DNA from: Zafaria ginkgonis | Lineage (GTDB): Bacteria > Actinomycetota > Actinomycetes > Actinomycetales > Micrococcaceae | DNA: 64,000 bases | Reading direction: 5' to 3' | Assembly (NCBI RefSeq): GCF_039540195.1 | Contig: NZ_BAABEO010000026.1 | Location: 124,001-188,000 of the forward strand | Part shown: positions 42,780 through 50,462 of the stretch, piece after piece | Layout of the letters: each line of letters starts with the position of its first letter | How positions within the stretch are numbered: the stretch's first letter is position 1 | The notes under the pieces: generated by a model | The model's input: the letters and a program-made list of their open reading frames with translations, nothing else | Databases searched by the model: none | Told to the model about the DNA's origin: nothing | Translations under genes and position numbers: made by a program

Positions 42780-43021
42780 CTGGAGCAAAGCGCGTTGTCT
42801 GGGACGTAGCGATCTCATCGCCTAGGGCGGCCCTGTTCAAGGCTTGGGGGCGGCACGTGGGCGCCGCAAACCTGCCGGTGCTTGGGCGTGGGTGATTTTC
42901 CCGTCCCGTCACGGGCCTTCCCGAAATCATGTCAAACCCGTCCGCGGGCGCCCAGAAGCACCATGTCAGTTCAAGCTTTTCGCCACTCACCCACATGTGT
43001 GTTCGACTTCACTTTTGGCCC

Positions 43022-43066
43022 TTGACAGTGGGATGCGCAGATCTCAATAATGAATATATTCATTAT
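43022..43066 (+). promoter_or_regulatory. Promoter with perfect 20-bp palindromic operator A
   Basis: TTGACA (43022-43027) and AATAAT (43046-43051, 18-base spacer) form a promoter for the aminotransferase gene. ATAATGAATATATTCATTAT (43047-43066) is a perfect 20-bp palindrome overlapping the -10, 25 bases upstream of the ATG. It is the reference copy of operator A, with relatives at 38921 and 40304. The rest of the 311-base interval 42780-43090 shows no gene. Confidence 0.68.
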
Positions 43067-43090
43067 CCATAATTGACCTAAGGAGTTGGC

Positions 43091-44140
43091 ATGGCGCTCG
43101 ATTTCCGCCCCGTGATTGACCGGATGACTTCCACACCCGATAGACCCCAGCGAAACGCACCAACGCCGGTCAGATTGTCCCAGAACGAACTTCCTTGGGG
43201 GCCGCCGGAACCGGTATTGAATGCAATGACGGAGGCGCTTCAGACAGTCAACCGCTACCCGGACTATCACCGGACAGCGGCACGAACGGCCATTGCGAAC
43301 GTGGTTGGCGTAGCCCCAGAGTGGGTCGCTGTGGACAACGGTTCGGGATCACTGCTTCACGGGCTGGCGCGCCTGGTGATCGAACCGGGAACGACGGCGA
43401 TTTACGGCTGGCCCTCCTTCGAGGCCTATCCGGCCTCCGTGGCCCTCGCCGGAGGATCACCTTCCCCGGTTGACCTGAATGCCGAGGGGGCCATGGACCT
43501 CGCTGCCCTACGTGACGCGATGGGGGATTCAACCAGGCTCGTGGTTTTGTGCAATCCCAACAACCCAACGGGCGGTTTCATCGGAATCGATGACCTCCGC
43601 GCATTCCTCAGCAGCGTTCCGGACAATGTGTTGGTCGTCCTGGATGAGGCCTACCGCGAATTCGTCACAGCCGAGGACGTCTCGGAGTCCATTGCCCTGG
43701 TGCATGAGTTCGAGAACGTTGCGATTGTCCGCACGATGTCGAAATCGTACGGGCTGGCCGGTGTCCGCGCGGGTTACGTCATCGCCCAGGAGCGCATCGC
43801 CTTGGCACTTCGTCGAAGCTCTGTCGGTTTCGCGCTGAATTCGGTCGCCGATGCTGCCATCATCGCCGCATTCAGCCCGGAGGGCCTTCAGATCGCTGAA
43901 GAGCGCATCCAGAGAATCGTCGCGGAGCGGGAACGATTCCTGGCGGCCCTGACGGCTGCGGGAGTCTCGCATCTGCCGACCGAATCGAACTTTGTGTTCA
44001 TCCACGGCGACGCGGCGGAACTGACCAAACGCTTCGAGGCCCAAGGCGTCATGTCACGCCCGTTCCCGCACGCCGGCGGTGTGCGAATTACCATTGGCGC
44101 CCCCGCGGAGAACGACGCGGCACTCGCAGTTTTCAACTGA
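43091..44140 (+). CDS. PLP-dependent aminotransferase (HisC-like, fold type I)
   Basis: Encodes 349 residues. LSQNELPWGPPEPV at the start, NPNNPTGGFIG (about 154-164), LDEAYREF (Asp that pairs with the pyridine nitrogen) and MSKSYGLAGVRAGY (PLP lysine in SKSYGLAG) define a class I/II aminotransferase close to histidinol-phosphate and aromatic aminotransferases. An Arg near the C-terminus (GGVRITIG) would bind the carboxylate. No other histidine-biosynthesis gene is near, so it more likely feeds the ThDP decarboxylase with a 2-oxo acid made from an aromatic or aryl amino acid. ATG with AAGGAG upstream. Confidence 0.85.
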   Translation: MALDFRPVIDRMTSTPDRPQRNAPTPVRLSQNELPWGPPEPVLNAMTEALQTVNRYPDYHRTAARTAIANVVGVAPEWVAVDNGSGSLLHGLARLVIEPGTTAIYGWPSFEAYPASVALAGGSPSPVDLNAEGAMDLAALRDAMGDSTRLVVLCNPNNPTGGFIGIDDLRAFLSSVPDNVLVVLDEAYREFVTAEDVSESIALVHEFENVAIVRTMSKSYGLAGVRAGYVIAQERIALALRRSSVGFALNSVADAAIIAAFSPEGLQIAEERIQRIVAERERFLAALTAAGVSHLPTESNFVFIHGDAAELTKRFEAQGVMSRPFPHAGGVRITIGAPAENDAALAVFN

Positions 44141-44148
44141 CAGGCACC

Positions 44149-44170
44149 ATTCCGACACGGTGTCGATATC
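44149..44170. promoter_or_regulatory. Operator B copy before the ABC-transporter operon
   Basis: ATTCCGACACGGTGTCGATAT has symmetric arms CGACAC and GTGTCG around one central base (44153-44165). It agrees with the perfect palindrome at 52110-52130 at about 15 of 21 positions. It is 9 bases after the aminotransferase stop and upstream of the permease. Confidence 0.5.
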
Positions 44171-44294
44171 AGCGGGCAGGACTTCGGAAGGTTGCACGAT
44201 GCTCCCCTCCTGCCGGCCTTCTACGCTGAGCCAAACCGTGGACAACGTCGCCGCATTTCGGCGCCTCTACCCGTTCGCAGGAAGGGATTTGAAA

Positions 44295-46067
44295 GTGCCT
44301 GATATCGACCTGCTCGCCGACCGGCGTGCTTCGGTGCGGCGGTCAATCACAAGCGGAGCCATGTGGAGCGTTTTCCTCACCGCGCTCACCATAATCTTTG
44401 TTTACCCCGTGCTGATGATCGTCATTGGTGCGTTCCGTGACGGCCTTCCCTCCCAGAAGAAGCCGTTCACGACCGAAGGACTCATCCAGGCCTTCACCTC
44501 CGAAGACACCTGGACCACCTTGGGCAACTCGGCCATCCTGGTGCTCATCTGCGGCACGCTTGCGACGGTCGGCGGCGGGTTCTTCGCTTGGATCGCCGCC
44601 AGCACAAACGTTCCGGGCCGGCGACTGCTGACACCCCTGATGGTCATCAACCTCTTTGTCCCGCCCCTGTTCCACACCCTCGGATGGCTGATGCTCGGCA
44701 ACGCGCAGAACGGTTTGCTAAACCAATTCGTTCGCCTTTTCGGTCTCGAGGGATCCTTCATGAACATCCAGTCCTGGGGCGGCTTGATCATGTTGATGTC
44801 GCTCGGCTACATGCCATTCGCCTATTTGCTCATGCTTGGCGCGTTCAAGAACCGCGACCAATCGCTCGATGAGGCTGCCCAAATCAGCGGTGCGGGGACG
44901 TTCCGCACCTTCTTCACCATCACCGTTCCTTCGATTGGTCCAACCATCACCGGAGCCGCGACGCTCATCATGGTGCTTGTTTTCCAAGCCTTCGACAGCC
45001 CGCAGTTGATTGGTCGGCAGGCCGGCATCTACGTCTTCTCGACGCAGATCTACCGCTACGTCCGTGACGAGACGCCAGGCAAGTACACCGCGGCATTTGC
45101 GCTGTCACTGATGCTGATCGCCCTGGTAGTGCTGCTGTTCCTCCTACAGCGCTGGGCACTTCGCGGACGCAGCTTCACCACGCTCACCGGCAAGACCTCG
45201 CGCCGCGAACCGCAGCAGCTCGGTCCGATTCGCTGGGTATTCAGCGCGGTGATCTGGGCATTCATGCTGCTCAACCTGATCCTGCCGCTGTTCGCCATGG
45301 TGTTGGGAAGCCTCCAGCCGGTCTTCGGCGTGATGAGCACCGGGCTGACCCTTGACAACTATGCTCGCGTGCTGACGGATCGCCAGCTCAGCTCAAGCCT
45401 GACGTTGACGGCATGGATGTCGATTCTCGGCGGCCTGCTCTCGATGTGCGTCGCCCTCGTGACAAGCTACGTGGTGCTGCGCCGCCGCGGTTTCATCAAG
45501 GCCTACACCTCGCTGGCCGTATGGATCCCGTGGGCGTTGCCGGGCGTCGTTTTGGCCCTGGCCTACCTCTTCGCGGTGCTGTCCTTCCCGTCGACCCGAA
45601 GCATGTACGGAACGGCAACGCTGATGATCCTGGTGCTGGTTGTGGGAACGATCCCGCTCTCGAGCAGAATCGCCGAAGGCGCGCTGGCACAGCTCTCCCC
45701 GGACCTCGAGGAGGCGGGCCGCACTGCGGGCGCAAGCGCTTCCCGCGTGCTCGTCACGATCGTGCTGCGCCTGGTGATCCCCAGCTTCCTGGCGGGCTGG
45801 TTCCTGTCGGTGCTGTTCATCTCCGGCAATCTGGCCATTCCGATGCTGTTGGCCCCTCCTGGATTGCAGCCAGTGTCCCAGACTGCACTTCAGATGTTCC
45901 TGCTTGGCGACATGGCGGGGGGTGCCGCATTGTTCATGGTCATTCTGATCGCGGCGGCCGTGGTCCTCGTGCTCTCCGGCATCTCGATGTACATCGCAAA
46001 GCGGATCCGGCTGCGTGCTGGCAAGGCACCGGCTGCCGCATCGTCCCTGACTCACATTGCGTCTTGA
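44295..46067 (+). CDS. ABC transporter permease, two-domain (FbpB/PhnV-like)
   Basis: Encodes 590 residues from GTG at 44295 (AGGAAGGG upstream); an ATG at 44199 with GGAAGG is the alternative but its extra 32 codons show rare-codon, non-membrane sequence. About twelve membrane segments form two BPD_transp_1 halves, each with an EAA loop: SLDEAAQISGAGTFRTFFTITVPSI and LEEAGRTAGASASRVLVTIVLRLVIPS. Two-domain permeases of this type serve iron(III), thiamine, phosphonate and aromatic-acid importers. Forms a complete importer with the next two genes. Confidence 0.85.
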   Translation: MPDIDLLADRRASVRRSITSGAMWSVFLTALTIIFVYPVLMIVIGAFRDGLPSQKKPFTTEGLIQAFTSEDTWTTLGNSAILVLICGTLATVGGGFFAWIAASTNVPGRRLLTPLMVINLFVPPLFHTLGWLMLGNAQNGLLNQFVRLFGLEGSFMNIQSWGGLIMLMSLGYMPFAYLLMLGAFKNRDQSLDEAAQISGAGTFRTFFTITVPSIGPTITGAATLIMVLVFQAFDSPQLIGRQAGIYVFSTQIYRYVRDETPGKYTAAFALSLMLIALVVLLFLLQRWALRGRSFTTLTGKTSRREPQQLGPIRWVFSAVIWAFMLLNLILPLFAMVLGSLQPVFGVMSTGLTLDNYARVLTDRQLSSSLTLTAWMSILGGLLSMCVALVTSYVVLRRRGFIKAYTSLAVWIPWALPGVVLALAYLFAVLSFPSTRSMYGTATLMILVLVVGTIPLSSRIAEGALAQLSPDLEEAGRTAGASASRVLVTIVLRLVIPSFLAGWFLSVLFISGNLAIPMLLAPPGLQPVSQTALQMFLLGDMAGGAALFMVILIAAAVVLVLSGISMYIAKRIRLRAGKAPAAASSLTHIAS

Positions 46068-46091
46068 TCCAAATAACCGAGAGGAAGAATA

Positions 46092-47222
46092 ATGACGTTC
46101 TGCCGCAACACCCTGAAGACGGCCCTTGGGGTCGCTCTGGTGGGTTCACTCGCATTTCTCACTGCCTGTTCTCCGTCCGCCGCTGAAGGTGGCAAGGGCC
46201 AGGCGGCTGCCCCGGTGGTGGTTCCCGGCGCGTCAGCCGAGGCCAACGAGCACCTGAACAGCCTGTACAAGAAGGCTTTGGAATCCGGCAAGACCGACAT
46301 CGTTATGTACGGTCCGGCCCCAAGCGCATACAAGGCACTGCATCAGGTGTTCCTCGACCGCTTCCCGGGCATCAACATCGTTCCCCAGGATCAGGCGGAT
46401 GCCCAGACCCTCACCAAACTCGACGTCGAGGCCGAGAGCGGAAACCGCATCGCCGACCTCTACGTGGGAGGCGAAGCCCCGCAGGCCGCAGCCAAGGACA
46501 ACATCTGCATGCCCGCCGACATTCGCACAGCGCCGGCCGGCTTCGAACTTCCGGTAGACAACGACGGCAAGCTGCTGCGCTTCGCGCTGCGCTACTTCGG
46601 CTTTGTCTACAACACCGACATGGTGAAGGAAGAAGAAGCCCCGAAGTCATGGCACGACCTGCTCGATCCCAAGTGGAAGGGAAAGATCCTGATTGGCGAT
46701 CCGACCGTTCCGGGCGGCATCCGATACATCCTGACCTCGATGATGCTCCCCGAAACCCAGGCGGAGTGGGGCAAACCGTACATGGAGCAGCTTGCGGCAC
46801 AGGAGCTGAACTTCAGCCAGTCCGAACCGACGGTTTCCGCTGACGTTGCCAGCGGTCGCTTCCCGATCGGCATCGGCGTTTATTCCGGCTACTACTACGA
46901 CCAGAAGGCCAAGGGTGCACCCTTGGACATGGTCTTCCCGCTGACCGACGGCGGCAATTTCCTTGCACGTTCCGGCCTGTGCCAGATCCAGGACAGCCCC
47001 CACGCTGACGCGACCTCGCTGTACCTGAATTGGATGTTCACCCAGGAAGGCCAGAACGCCTTGGGCGAGAAGGACAACTCCTACGGCGTGCTTCCGACGG
47101 CCCCCGGCCCGTCCGGCGCCCCTGCATTTGCCGACCTGAAGAAGCTTCCGTACTCGAATCCCGATCCGGAATTCAACAAGGAGTACTTCGACTACATCGT
47201 TGATCTTTTCAAGAAGTCCTGA
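46092..47222 (+). CDS. ABC transporter substrate-binding lipoprotein (AfuA/FbpA-like)
   Basis: Encodes 376 residues. Signal peptide with lipobox FLTACSPS (Cys about residue 26). The body has DIVMYGPAPSAYKALHQVFLDRFPGI, FVYNTDMVKEEEAPKSWHDLLDPKWKGKI and the late LYLNWMFTQEGQNAL: a type-2 periplasmic binding protein of the iron/2-aminoethylphosphonate/polyamine group. Tyr-rich iron sites such as a GYY pair (YSGYYYDQ) occur, but the catabolic setting suggests an organic anion ligand. Confidence 0.83.
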   Translation: MTFCRNTLKTALGVALVGSLAFLTACSPSAAEGGKGQAAAPVVVPGASAEANEHLNSLYKKALESGKTDIVMYGPAPSAYKALHQVFLDRFPGINIVPQDQADAQTLTKLDVEAESGNRIADLYVGGEAPQAAAKDNICMPADIRTAPAGFELPVDNDGKLLRFALRYFGFVYNTDMVKEEEAPKSWHDLLDPKWKGKILIGDPTVPGGIRYILTSMMLPETQAEWGKPYMEQLAAQELNFSQSEPTVSADVASGRFPIGIGVYSGYYYDQKAKGAPLDMVFPLTDGGNFLARSGLCQIQDSPHADATSLYLNWMFTQEGQNALGEKDNSYGVLPTAPGPSGAPAFADLKKLPYSNPDPEFNKEYFDYIVDLFKKS

Positions 47223-47240
47223 CCAGAGAGTATTGATGAA

Positions 47241-48407
47241 ATGACTGAAGTCCTGGTTTCCGGGCTGGCCAAGAAATATGGCAGCAAGTCTGCCCTTCAC
47301 GGGCTCGATCTGAAGATCGAGTCCGGGCAGTTCGTCACGCTTCTGGGCCCCTCGGGATGTGGCAAGACAACGACGCTGCGCTGCCTCGCCGGCCTCGAGC
47401 GCCCAACCGCCGGCAGGATCACCATGGGCGATCGAACCATGGTCGACACCGCACGTGGGGTGTTCGTGCCGTCGGACAAGCGCAAGGTGGGCATGGTTTT
47501 CCAGAGCTACGCCCTATGGCCACACATGAGCGTCTCCGAAAACATTGCGTACCCGCTCAAGGTCGCACGGCTCGGAAGCCAGGACCGTCAGCAGCGGGTG
47601 CGCGAAATGCTTGATGCAGTTGGTCTGGCCGGCTACGAAAAGCGTCCGGTCACCGCCCTCTCCGGTGGCCAGCAGCAGCGCGTTGCGCTGGCCCGCGCGC
47701 TGGCCGCCCGGCCGGGCATCATCTTCTACGACGAGCCCCTGTCCAACCTCGATTCGAAGTTGCGCTACCAGTTGGGCCAGCAGGTCCGCTCGCTGCACGA
47801 CCAGTTCGAGACGACTTCCGTGTACGTCACCCACGACCAGGAAGAAGCGATCACGCTTTCGGACCGGATCATCGTGATGAACGAGGGCGAGATCATGCAA
47901 GACGGCTCGCCGGCCGAATTGTTCGATAGGCCGAATTCGGCCTACGTAGCTGACTTCATGGGATTCCAGAACATTCTCCCCGGCGACGTCGTGGGCGTGG
48001 AGAACGGCATTGCGGATGTCAGGATCGACGGAACCTCACTGGTGGTCAGCGGCACGACGACCCTCTCGGTATCCGTCGGGGACCGGGTCAACATCGCCTT
48101 CCGCGCCGCGCACATTCGCGTGCATGCGGAACCGAAGAGTGGGCCTGGTCATTTCGAAGGCATCGTTGAGCGCACCACGTATCTGGGCAGCGCCACAAAC
48201 CTGCTGGTCCGCGCGGATGGACTTCCGCTGCGCGTACGTCTTGAAACGTCGGACCTCGCTCTCGACCAGATCCCCGCTGTCGGCGACCGACTCGGCTTCT
48301 CGGTGAATCCGGCGCGCGCCGTGGTGACAGATGTGGTCCAGCACGAAGAGTCGACGAAAGACGAACACCTGACAACGATGACCGGTGCACTTGTTGCACC
48401 CCGCTGA
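47241..48407 (+). CDS. ABC transporter ATP-binding protein (PotA/FbpC-like)
   Basis: Encodes 388 residues. Walker A GPSGCGKTT (about residue 37), signature ALSGGQQQRVALARAL, Walker B IIFYDEPLSNLDSKL, H-loop YVTHDQEEA, and a C-terminal TOBE-type regulatory domain (about 280-370: FRAAHIRVHAE, RADGLPLRVRLETSD). Energises the importer encoded just upstream. Confidence 0.9.
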   Translation: MTEVLVSGLAKKYGSKSALHGLDLKIESGQFVTLLGPSGCGKTTTLRCLAGLERPTAGRITMGDRTMVDTARGVFVPSDKRKVGMVFQSYALWPHMSVSENIAYPLKVARLGSQDRQQRVREMLDAVGLAGYEKRPVTALSGGQQQRVALARALAARPGIIFYDEPLSNLDSKLRYQLGQQVRSLHDQFETTSVYVTHDQEEAITLSDRIIVMNEGEIMQDGSPAELFDRPNSAYVADFMGFQNILPGDVVGVENGIADVRIDGTSLVVSGTTTLSVSVGDRVNIAFRAAHIRVHAEPKSGPGHFEGIVERTTYLGSATNLLVRADGLPLRVRLETSDLALDQIPAVGDRLGFSVNPARAVVTDVVQHEESTKDEHLTTMTGALVAPR

Positions 48408-48438
48408 TGCGCACCAAGATTTATAGAAAGGCAACCCC

Positions 48439-49704
48439 ATGAGTCAGATTCCCGGCCTCAAGTCCGACGAAGGCCTGGTTCGCGAGCTTGCGGAAATCAG
48501 TGGACGCACGGACACGCGAGATGTCCTGGCGCACGCGACAAAGCAAGCGAAGGAGAACTTCGACGACTATTTCATTGTCGATATCGATGCCCACGTCTCG
48601 GAAGACCAGTTCTGGGGCGAGGTGCTCGAGCTGATCGACAATGATGTGTGGAAGCAAATTGGCATGGACCAATTTGATAAGTTCGCCGGCAACAACGCGC
48701 TGCTGAACATTTCCCCGGGCCTGTCCCACCAGAGTGTTGGCGGCCGCATCGGCCACCAGGGCCGCAAGGAGCCCGTCGACGGCACCGAGGGCCACCCGTT
48801 TGTCACTTCCGCCAAGCGCGGCATGGACGCCATGGGCCTTGACTATCAGGTGGTGTTCCCCAGTGCGATGCTGCTGCTGGGCATGCACCCGCAGGACGAG
48901 ATCGAGGTTGTCCTGGGACGCGCCTTCAACCGGTGGCTCACCGAGGTCATCCTGCCGAAAAACCCGCGCCTGAAGGGCATGCTGTACCTGCCATACAACA
49001 CCCCCGAGGTCTGTGAGGAACTCGTGGAGAAGTACGCGGACCATCCAGGCATCATCGGCTACACCGTCTGCTCCACGCGCAACAACCCGGTGCACTCGGA
49101 CGTGTACACCCGCCTGTACTCGCTGATCGAGGAGAGCGGCAAGCCGCTGGCATTCCACTCGGGATACCACTGGGGCGACCCGTCGTTCGCGCAGCTGAAC
49201 CGCTTCCTGTCGATGCACGCTCTTTCCTTCACGCACTACAACCAGATCCACGTGACCAACTGGATCATCAACGCAATGCCCGAACGCTTCCCGAAGCTCA
49301 AGATGATCTGGGTTGAGAGCGGCCTTGCCTGGATCCCGTTCCTCATGCAGCGCCTGGACCACGAAGTGCTGATGCGTCCGAGCGAGGCGCCGGGGCTCAC
49401 CAAGCTGCCGAGCGAGTACATGAAGGAAATGTACTATTCGACCCAGCCGATGGAACGCAACAACATGGAGCTGCTTGAGGCCACGATGAAGGCCTTCAAT
49501 GCCGAGACCCAGTTGCTGTACTCCTCCGACTGGCCGCACTGGGACTGGGATTCCCCGTCAACCATCACGGACTTGCCGTTCCTCTGCGAACAGGCCAAGC
49601 GCAACATCCTGGGACTCAACGCCGCACGGGTGTTCAACCTCCCCACCGACCGAATGAAGCCATCCGCGGAGCAAGTGCTCCAGGAACGACCGGGGATCTC
49701 CTGA
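48439..49704 (+). CDS. Amidohydrolase-2 (ACMSD-like) family protein
   Basis: Encodes 421 residues. The metal-site region is VDIDAHVSEDQFW (about 47-59), where the usual HxH has a single His; later landmarks are AFHSGYHWGD (about 236-245), WVESGLAWIPFLMQRLDHE and SSDWPHWDWDSP (about 358-369). The ACMSD branch contains non-oxidative decarboxylases and C-C hydrolases acting on aromatic or ring-opened acids. It leads a tight trio with a 102-residue unknown and a Rieske protein, so the three may work together. Substrate not determined. Confidence 0.78.
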   Translation: MSQIPGLKSDEGLVRELAEISGRTDTRDVLAHATKQAKENFDDYFIVDIDAHVSEDQFWGEVLELIDNDVWKQIGMDQFDKFAGNNALLNISPGLSHQSVGGRIGHQGRKEPVDGTEGHPFVTSAKRGMDAMGLDYQVVFPSAMLLLGMHPQDEIEVVLGRAFNRWLTEVILPKNPRLKGMLYLPYNTPEVCEELVEKYADHPGIIGYTVCSTRNNPVHSDVYTRLYSLIEESGKPLAFHSGYHWGDPSFAQLNRFLSMHALSFTHYNQIHVTNWIINAMPERFPKLKMIWVESGLAWIPFLMQRLDHEVLMRPSEAPGLTKLPSEYMKEMYYSTQPMERNNMELLEATMKAFNAETQLLYSSDWPHWDWDSPSTITDLPFLCEQAKRNILGLNAARVFNLPTDRMKPSAEQVLQERPGIS

Positions 49705-49705
49705 C

Positions 49706-50014
49706 ATGACTACTGTGACCACCAACAACACGCTGACCGAACTCTCCGAGACGGTCGATCGGCTGACCGAACTGACCCGCCAGATCGCCCAGCAGCAGCT
49801 CGCCGCCGGCGTATCGGACGAACAGATTGCCGACGCGCTGTACGCGGCGGCGCGGCTCTTCTCCGCCAAGACCGACCGCGTGGGCAAGCGCGCCTGGCCG
49901 ATCAAGGAGGACGCCCTGAACGCCACCGAGACGGTGGTCCTGGTGACCGCCCTGCTCGACGCGGCCGACATCAACCTCTTTGACATGGCGATCTGGTTTA
50001 GGAGGGCGGAATGA
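49706..50014 (+). CDS. 102-residue helical protein of unknown function
   Basis: Starts one base after the amidohydrolase stop and overlaps the Rieske gene start by 4 bases (ATGA), so it is certainly cotranscribed and coupled. The N-terminal half is amphipathic helix rich in Thr/Leu/Glu (TELSETVDRLTELTRQIAQQQ); the rest, with AADALYAA-like and TVVLVTALLDAADINLFDMAIWF stretches, is also helical. No motif recognised and no cysteine. A structural or adaptor subunit between amidohydrolase and Rieske protein is the best guess. Confidence 0.72.
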   Translation: MTTVTTNNTLTELSETVDRLTELTRQIAQQQLAAGVSDEQIADALYAAARLFSAKTDRVGKRAWPIKEDALNATETVVLVTALLDAADINLFDMAIWFRRAE

Positions 50015-50394
50015 GCACGAGTGAACTGAAGCGCGACGTCGTCGTCGCGCAGCTCGAGGATCTCAAGGAACGCGAGCGCATCGTCGTCGATGCCGGCGGC
50101 ACCGAGGTCGGCCTGTACTTCCATGCCGACCAGGTCCGAGCCTGGTCCAACGTCTGCCCGCACTCGGGCGGCCCGGTGTGCCAGGGCAAGATGATGCCGC
50201 GCACCATTCAGCTGGTGGTGGAGAACCGCAAGAGCGGCGGCCCCGGATTCCACCCCACGGATCGCAACATCGTGTGCCCGTGGCACGGATTCGAGTTCGA
50301 CGTGCTCACCGGCAAACATCCGGCGGACCAACGGGTAGGGCTTCGCTCGGTTCCCGTCCGCGTGGAGAACGGCGAAGTCATCATTTCCATCTAG
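50011..50394 (+). CDS. Rieske [2Fe-2S] ferredoxin-like protein
   Basis: Encodes 127 residues. The cluster motifs are CPHSGG (Cys and His, about residues 48-50) and CPWHGFEFD (Cys and His, about 89-92), with an unusually long insertion of about 38 residues between them that contains a third Cys (PVCQGK). C-terminal beta strands (LRSVPVRVENGEVIISI) complete the Rieske fold. Small electron carrier; its oxygenase or partner is probably the amidohydrolase unit or another island enzyme. A perfect hairpin follows. Confidence 0.87.
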   Translation: MSTSELKRDVVVAQLEDLKERERIVVDAGGTEVGLYFHADQVRAWSNVCPHSGGPVCQGKMMPRTIQLVVENRKSGGPGFHPTDRNIVCPWHGFEFDVLTGKHPADQRVGLRSVPVRVENGEVIISI

Positions 50395-50405
50395 CAACAC
50401 CACCC

Positions 50406-50442
50406 AAAGGATGCGGGCGACGAAGAGTCGCCCGCATCCTTT
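50406..50442 (+). terminator. Perfect hairpin between Rieske and aldehyde dehydrogenase genes
   Basis: AAAGGATGCGGGCGAC (50406-50421) and GTCGCCCGCATCCTTT (50427-50442) form a 16-bp stem with a 5-base loop. It ends 20 bases before the next ATG, so that gene depends on read-through or on a promoter within the hairpin region. Confidence 0.85.
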
Positions 50443-50462
50443 CATAAGCGTGAAGGACAATC

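Noticed and set aside
38921..43066. AT-rich palindromes as insertion-sequence ends or attachment sites
   Set aside because: They lie at promoters, share a regulator-like spacing to starts and are not next to transposase or integrase genes.
43091..44140. Histidine biosynthesis gene hisC
   Set aside because: The fold is HisC-like, but no his genes are near, the promoter shares operator A with catabolic genes, and the next genes are catabolic.
44199..44294. Upstream ATG for the two-domain permease
   Set aside because: It has a passable GGAAGG, but the extra 32 codons are rich in codons rare here and not permease-like; GTG at 44295 with AGGAAGGG fits better. Kept as an alternative.
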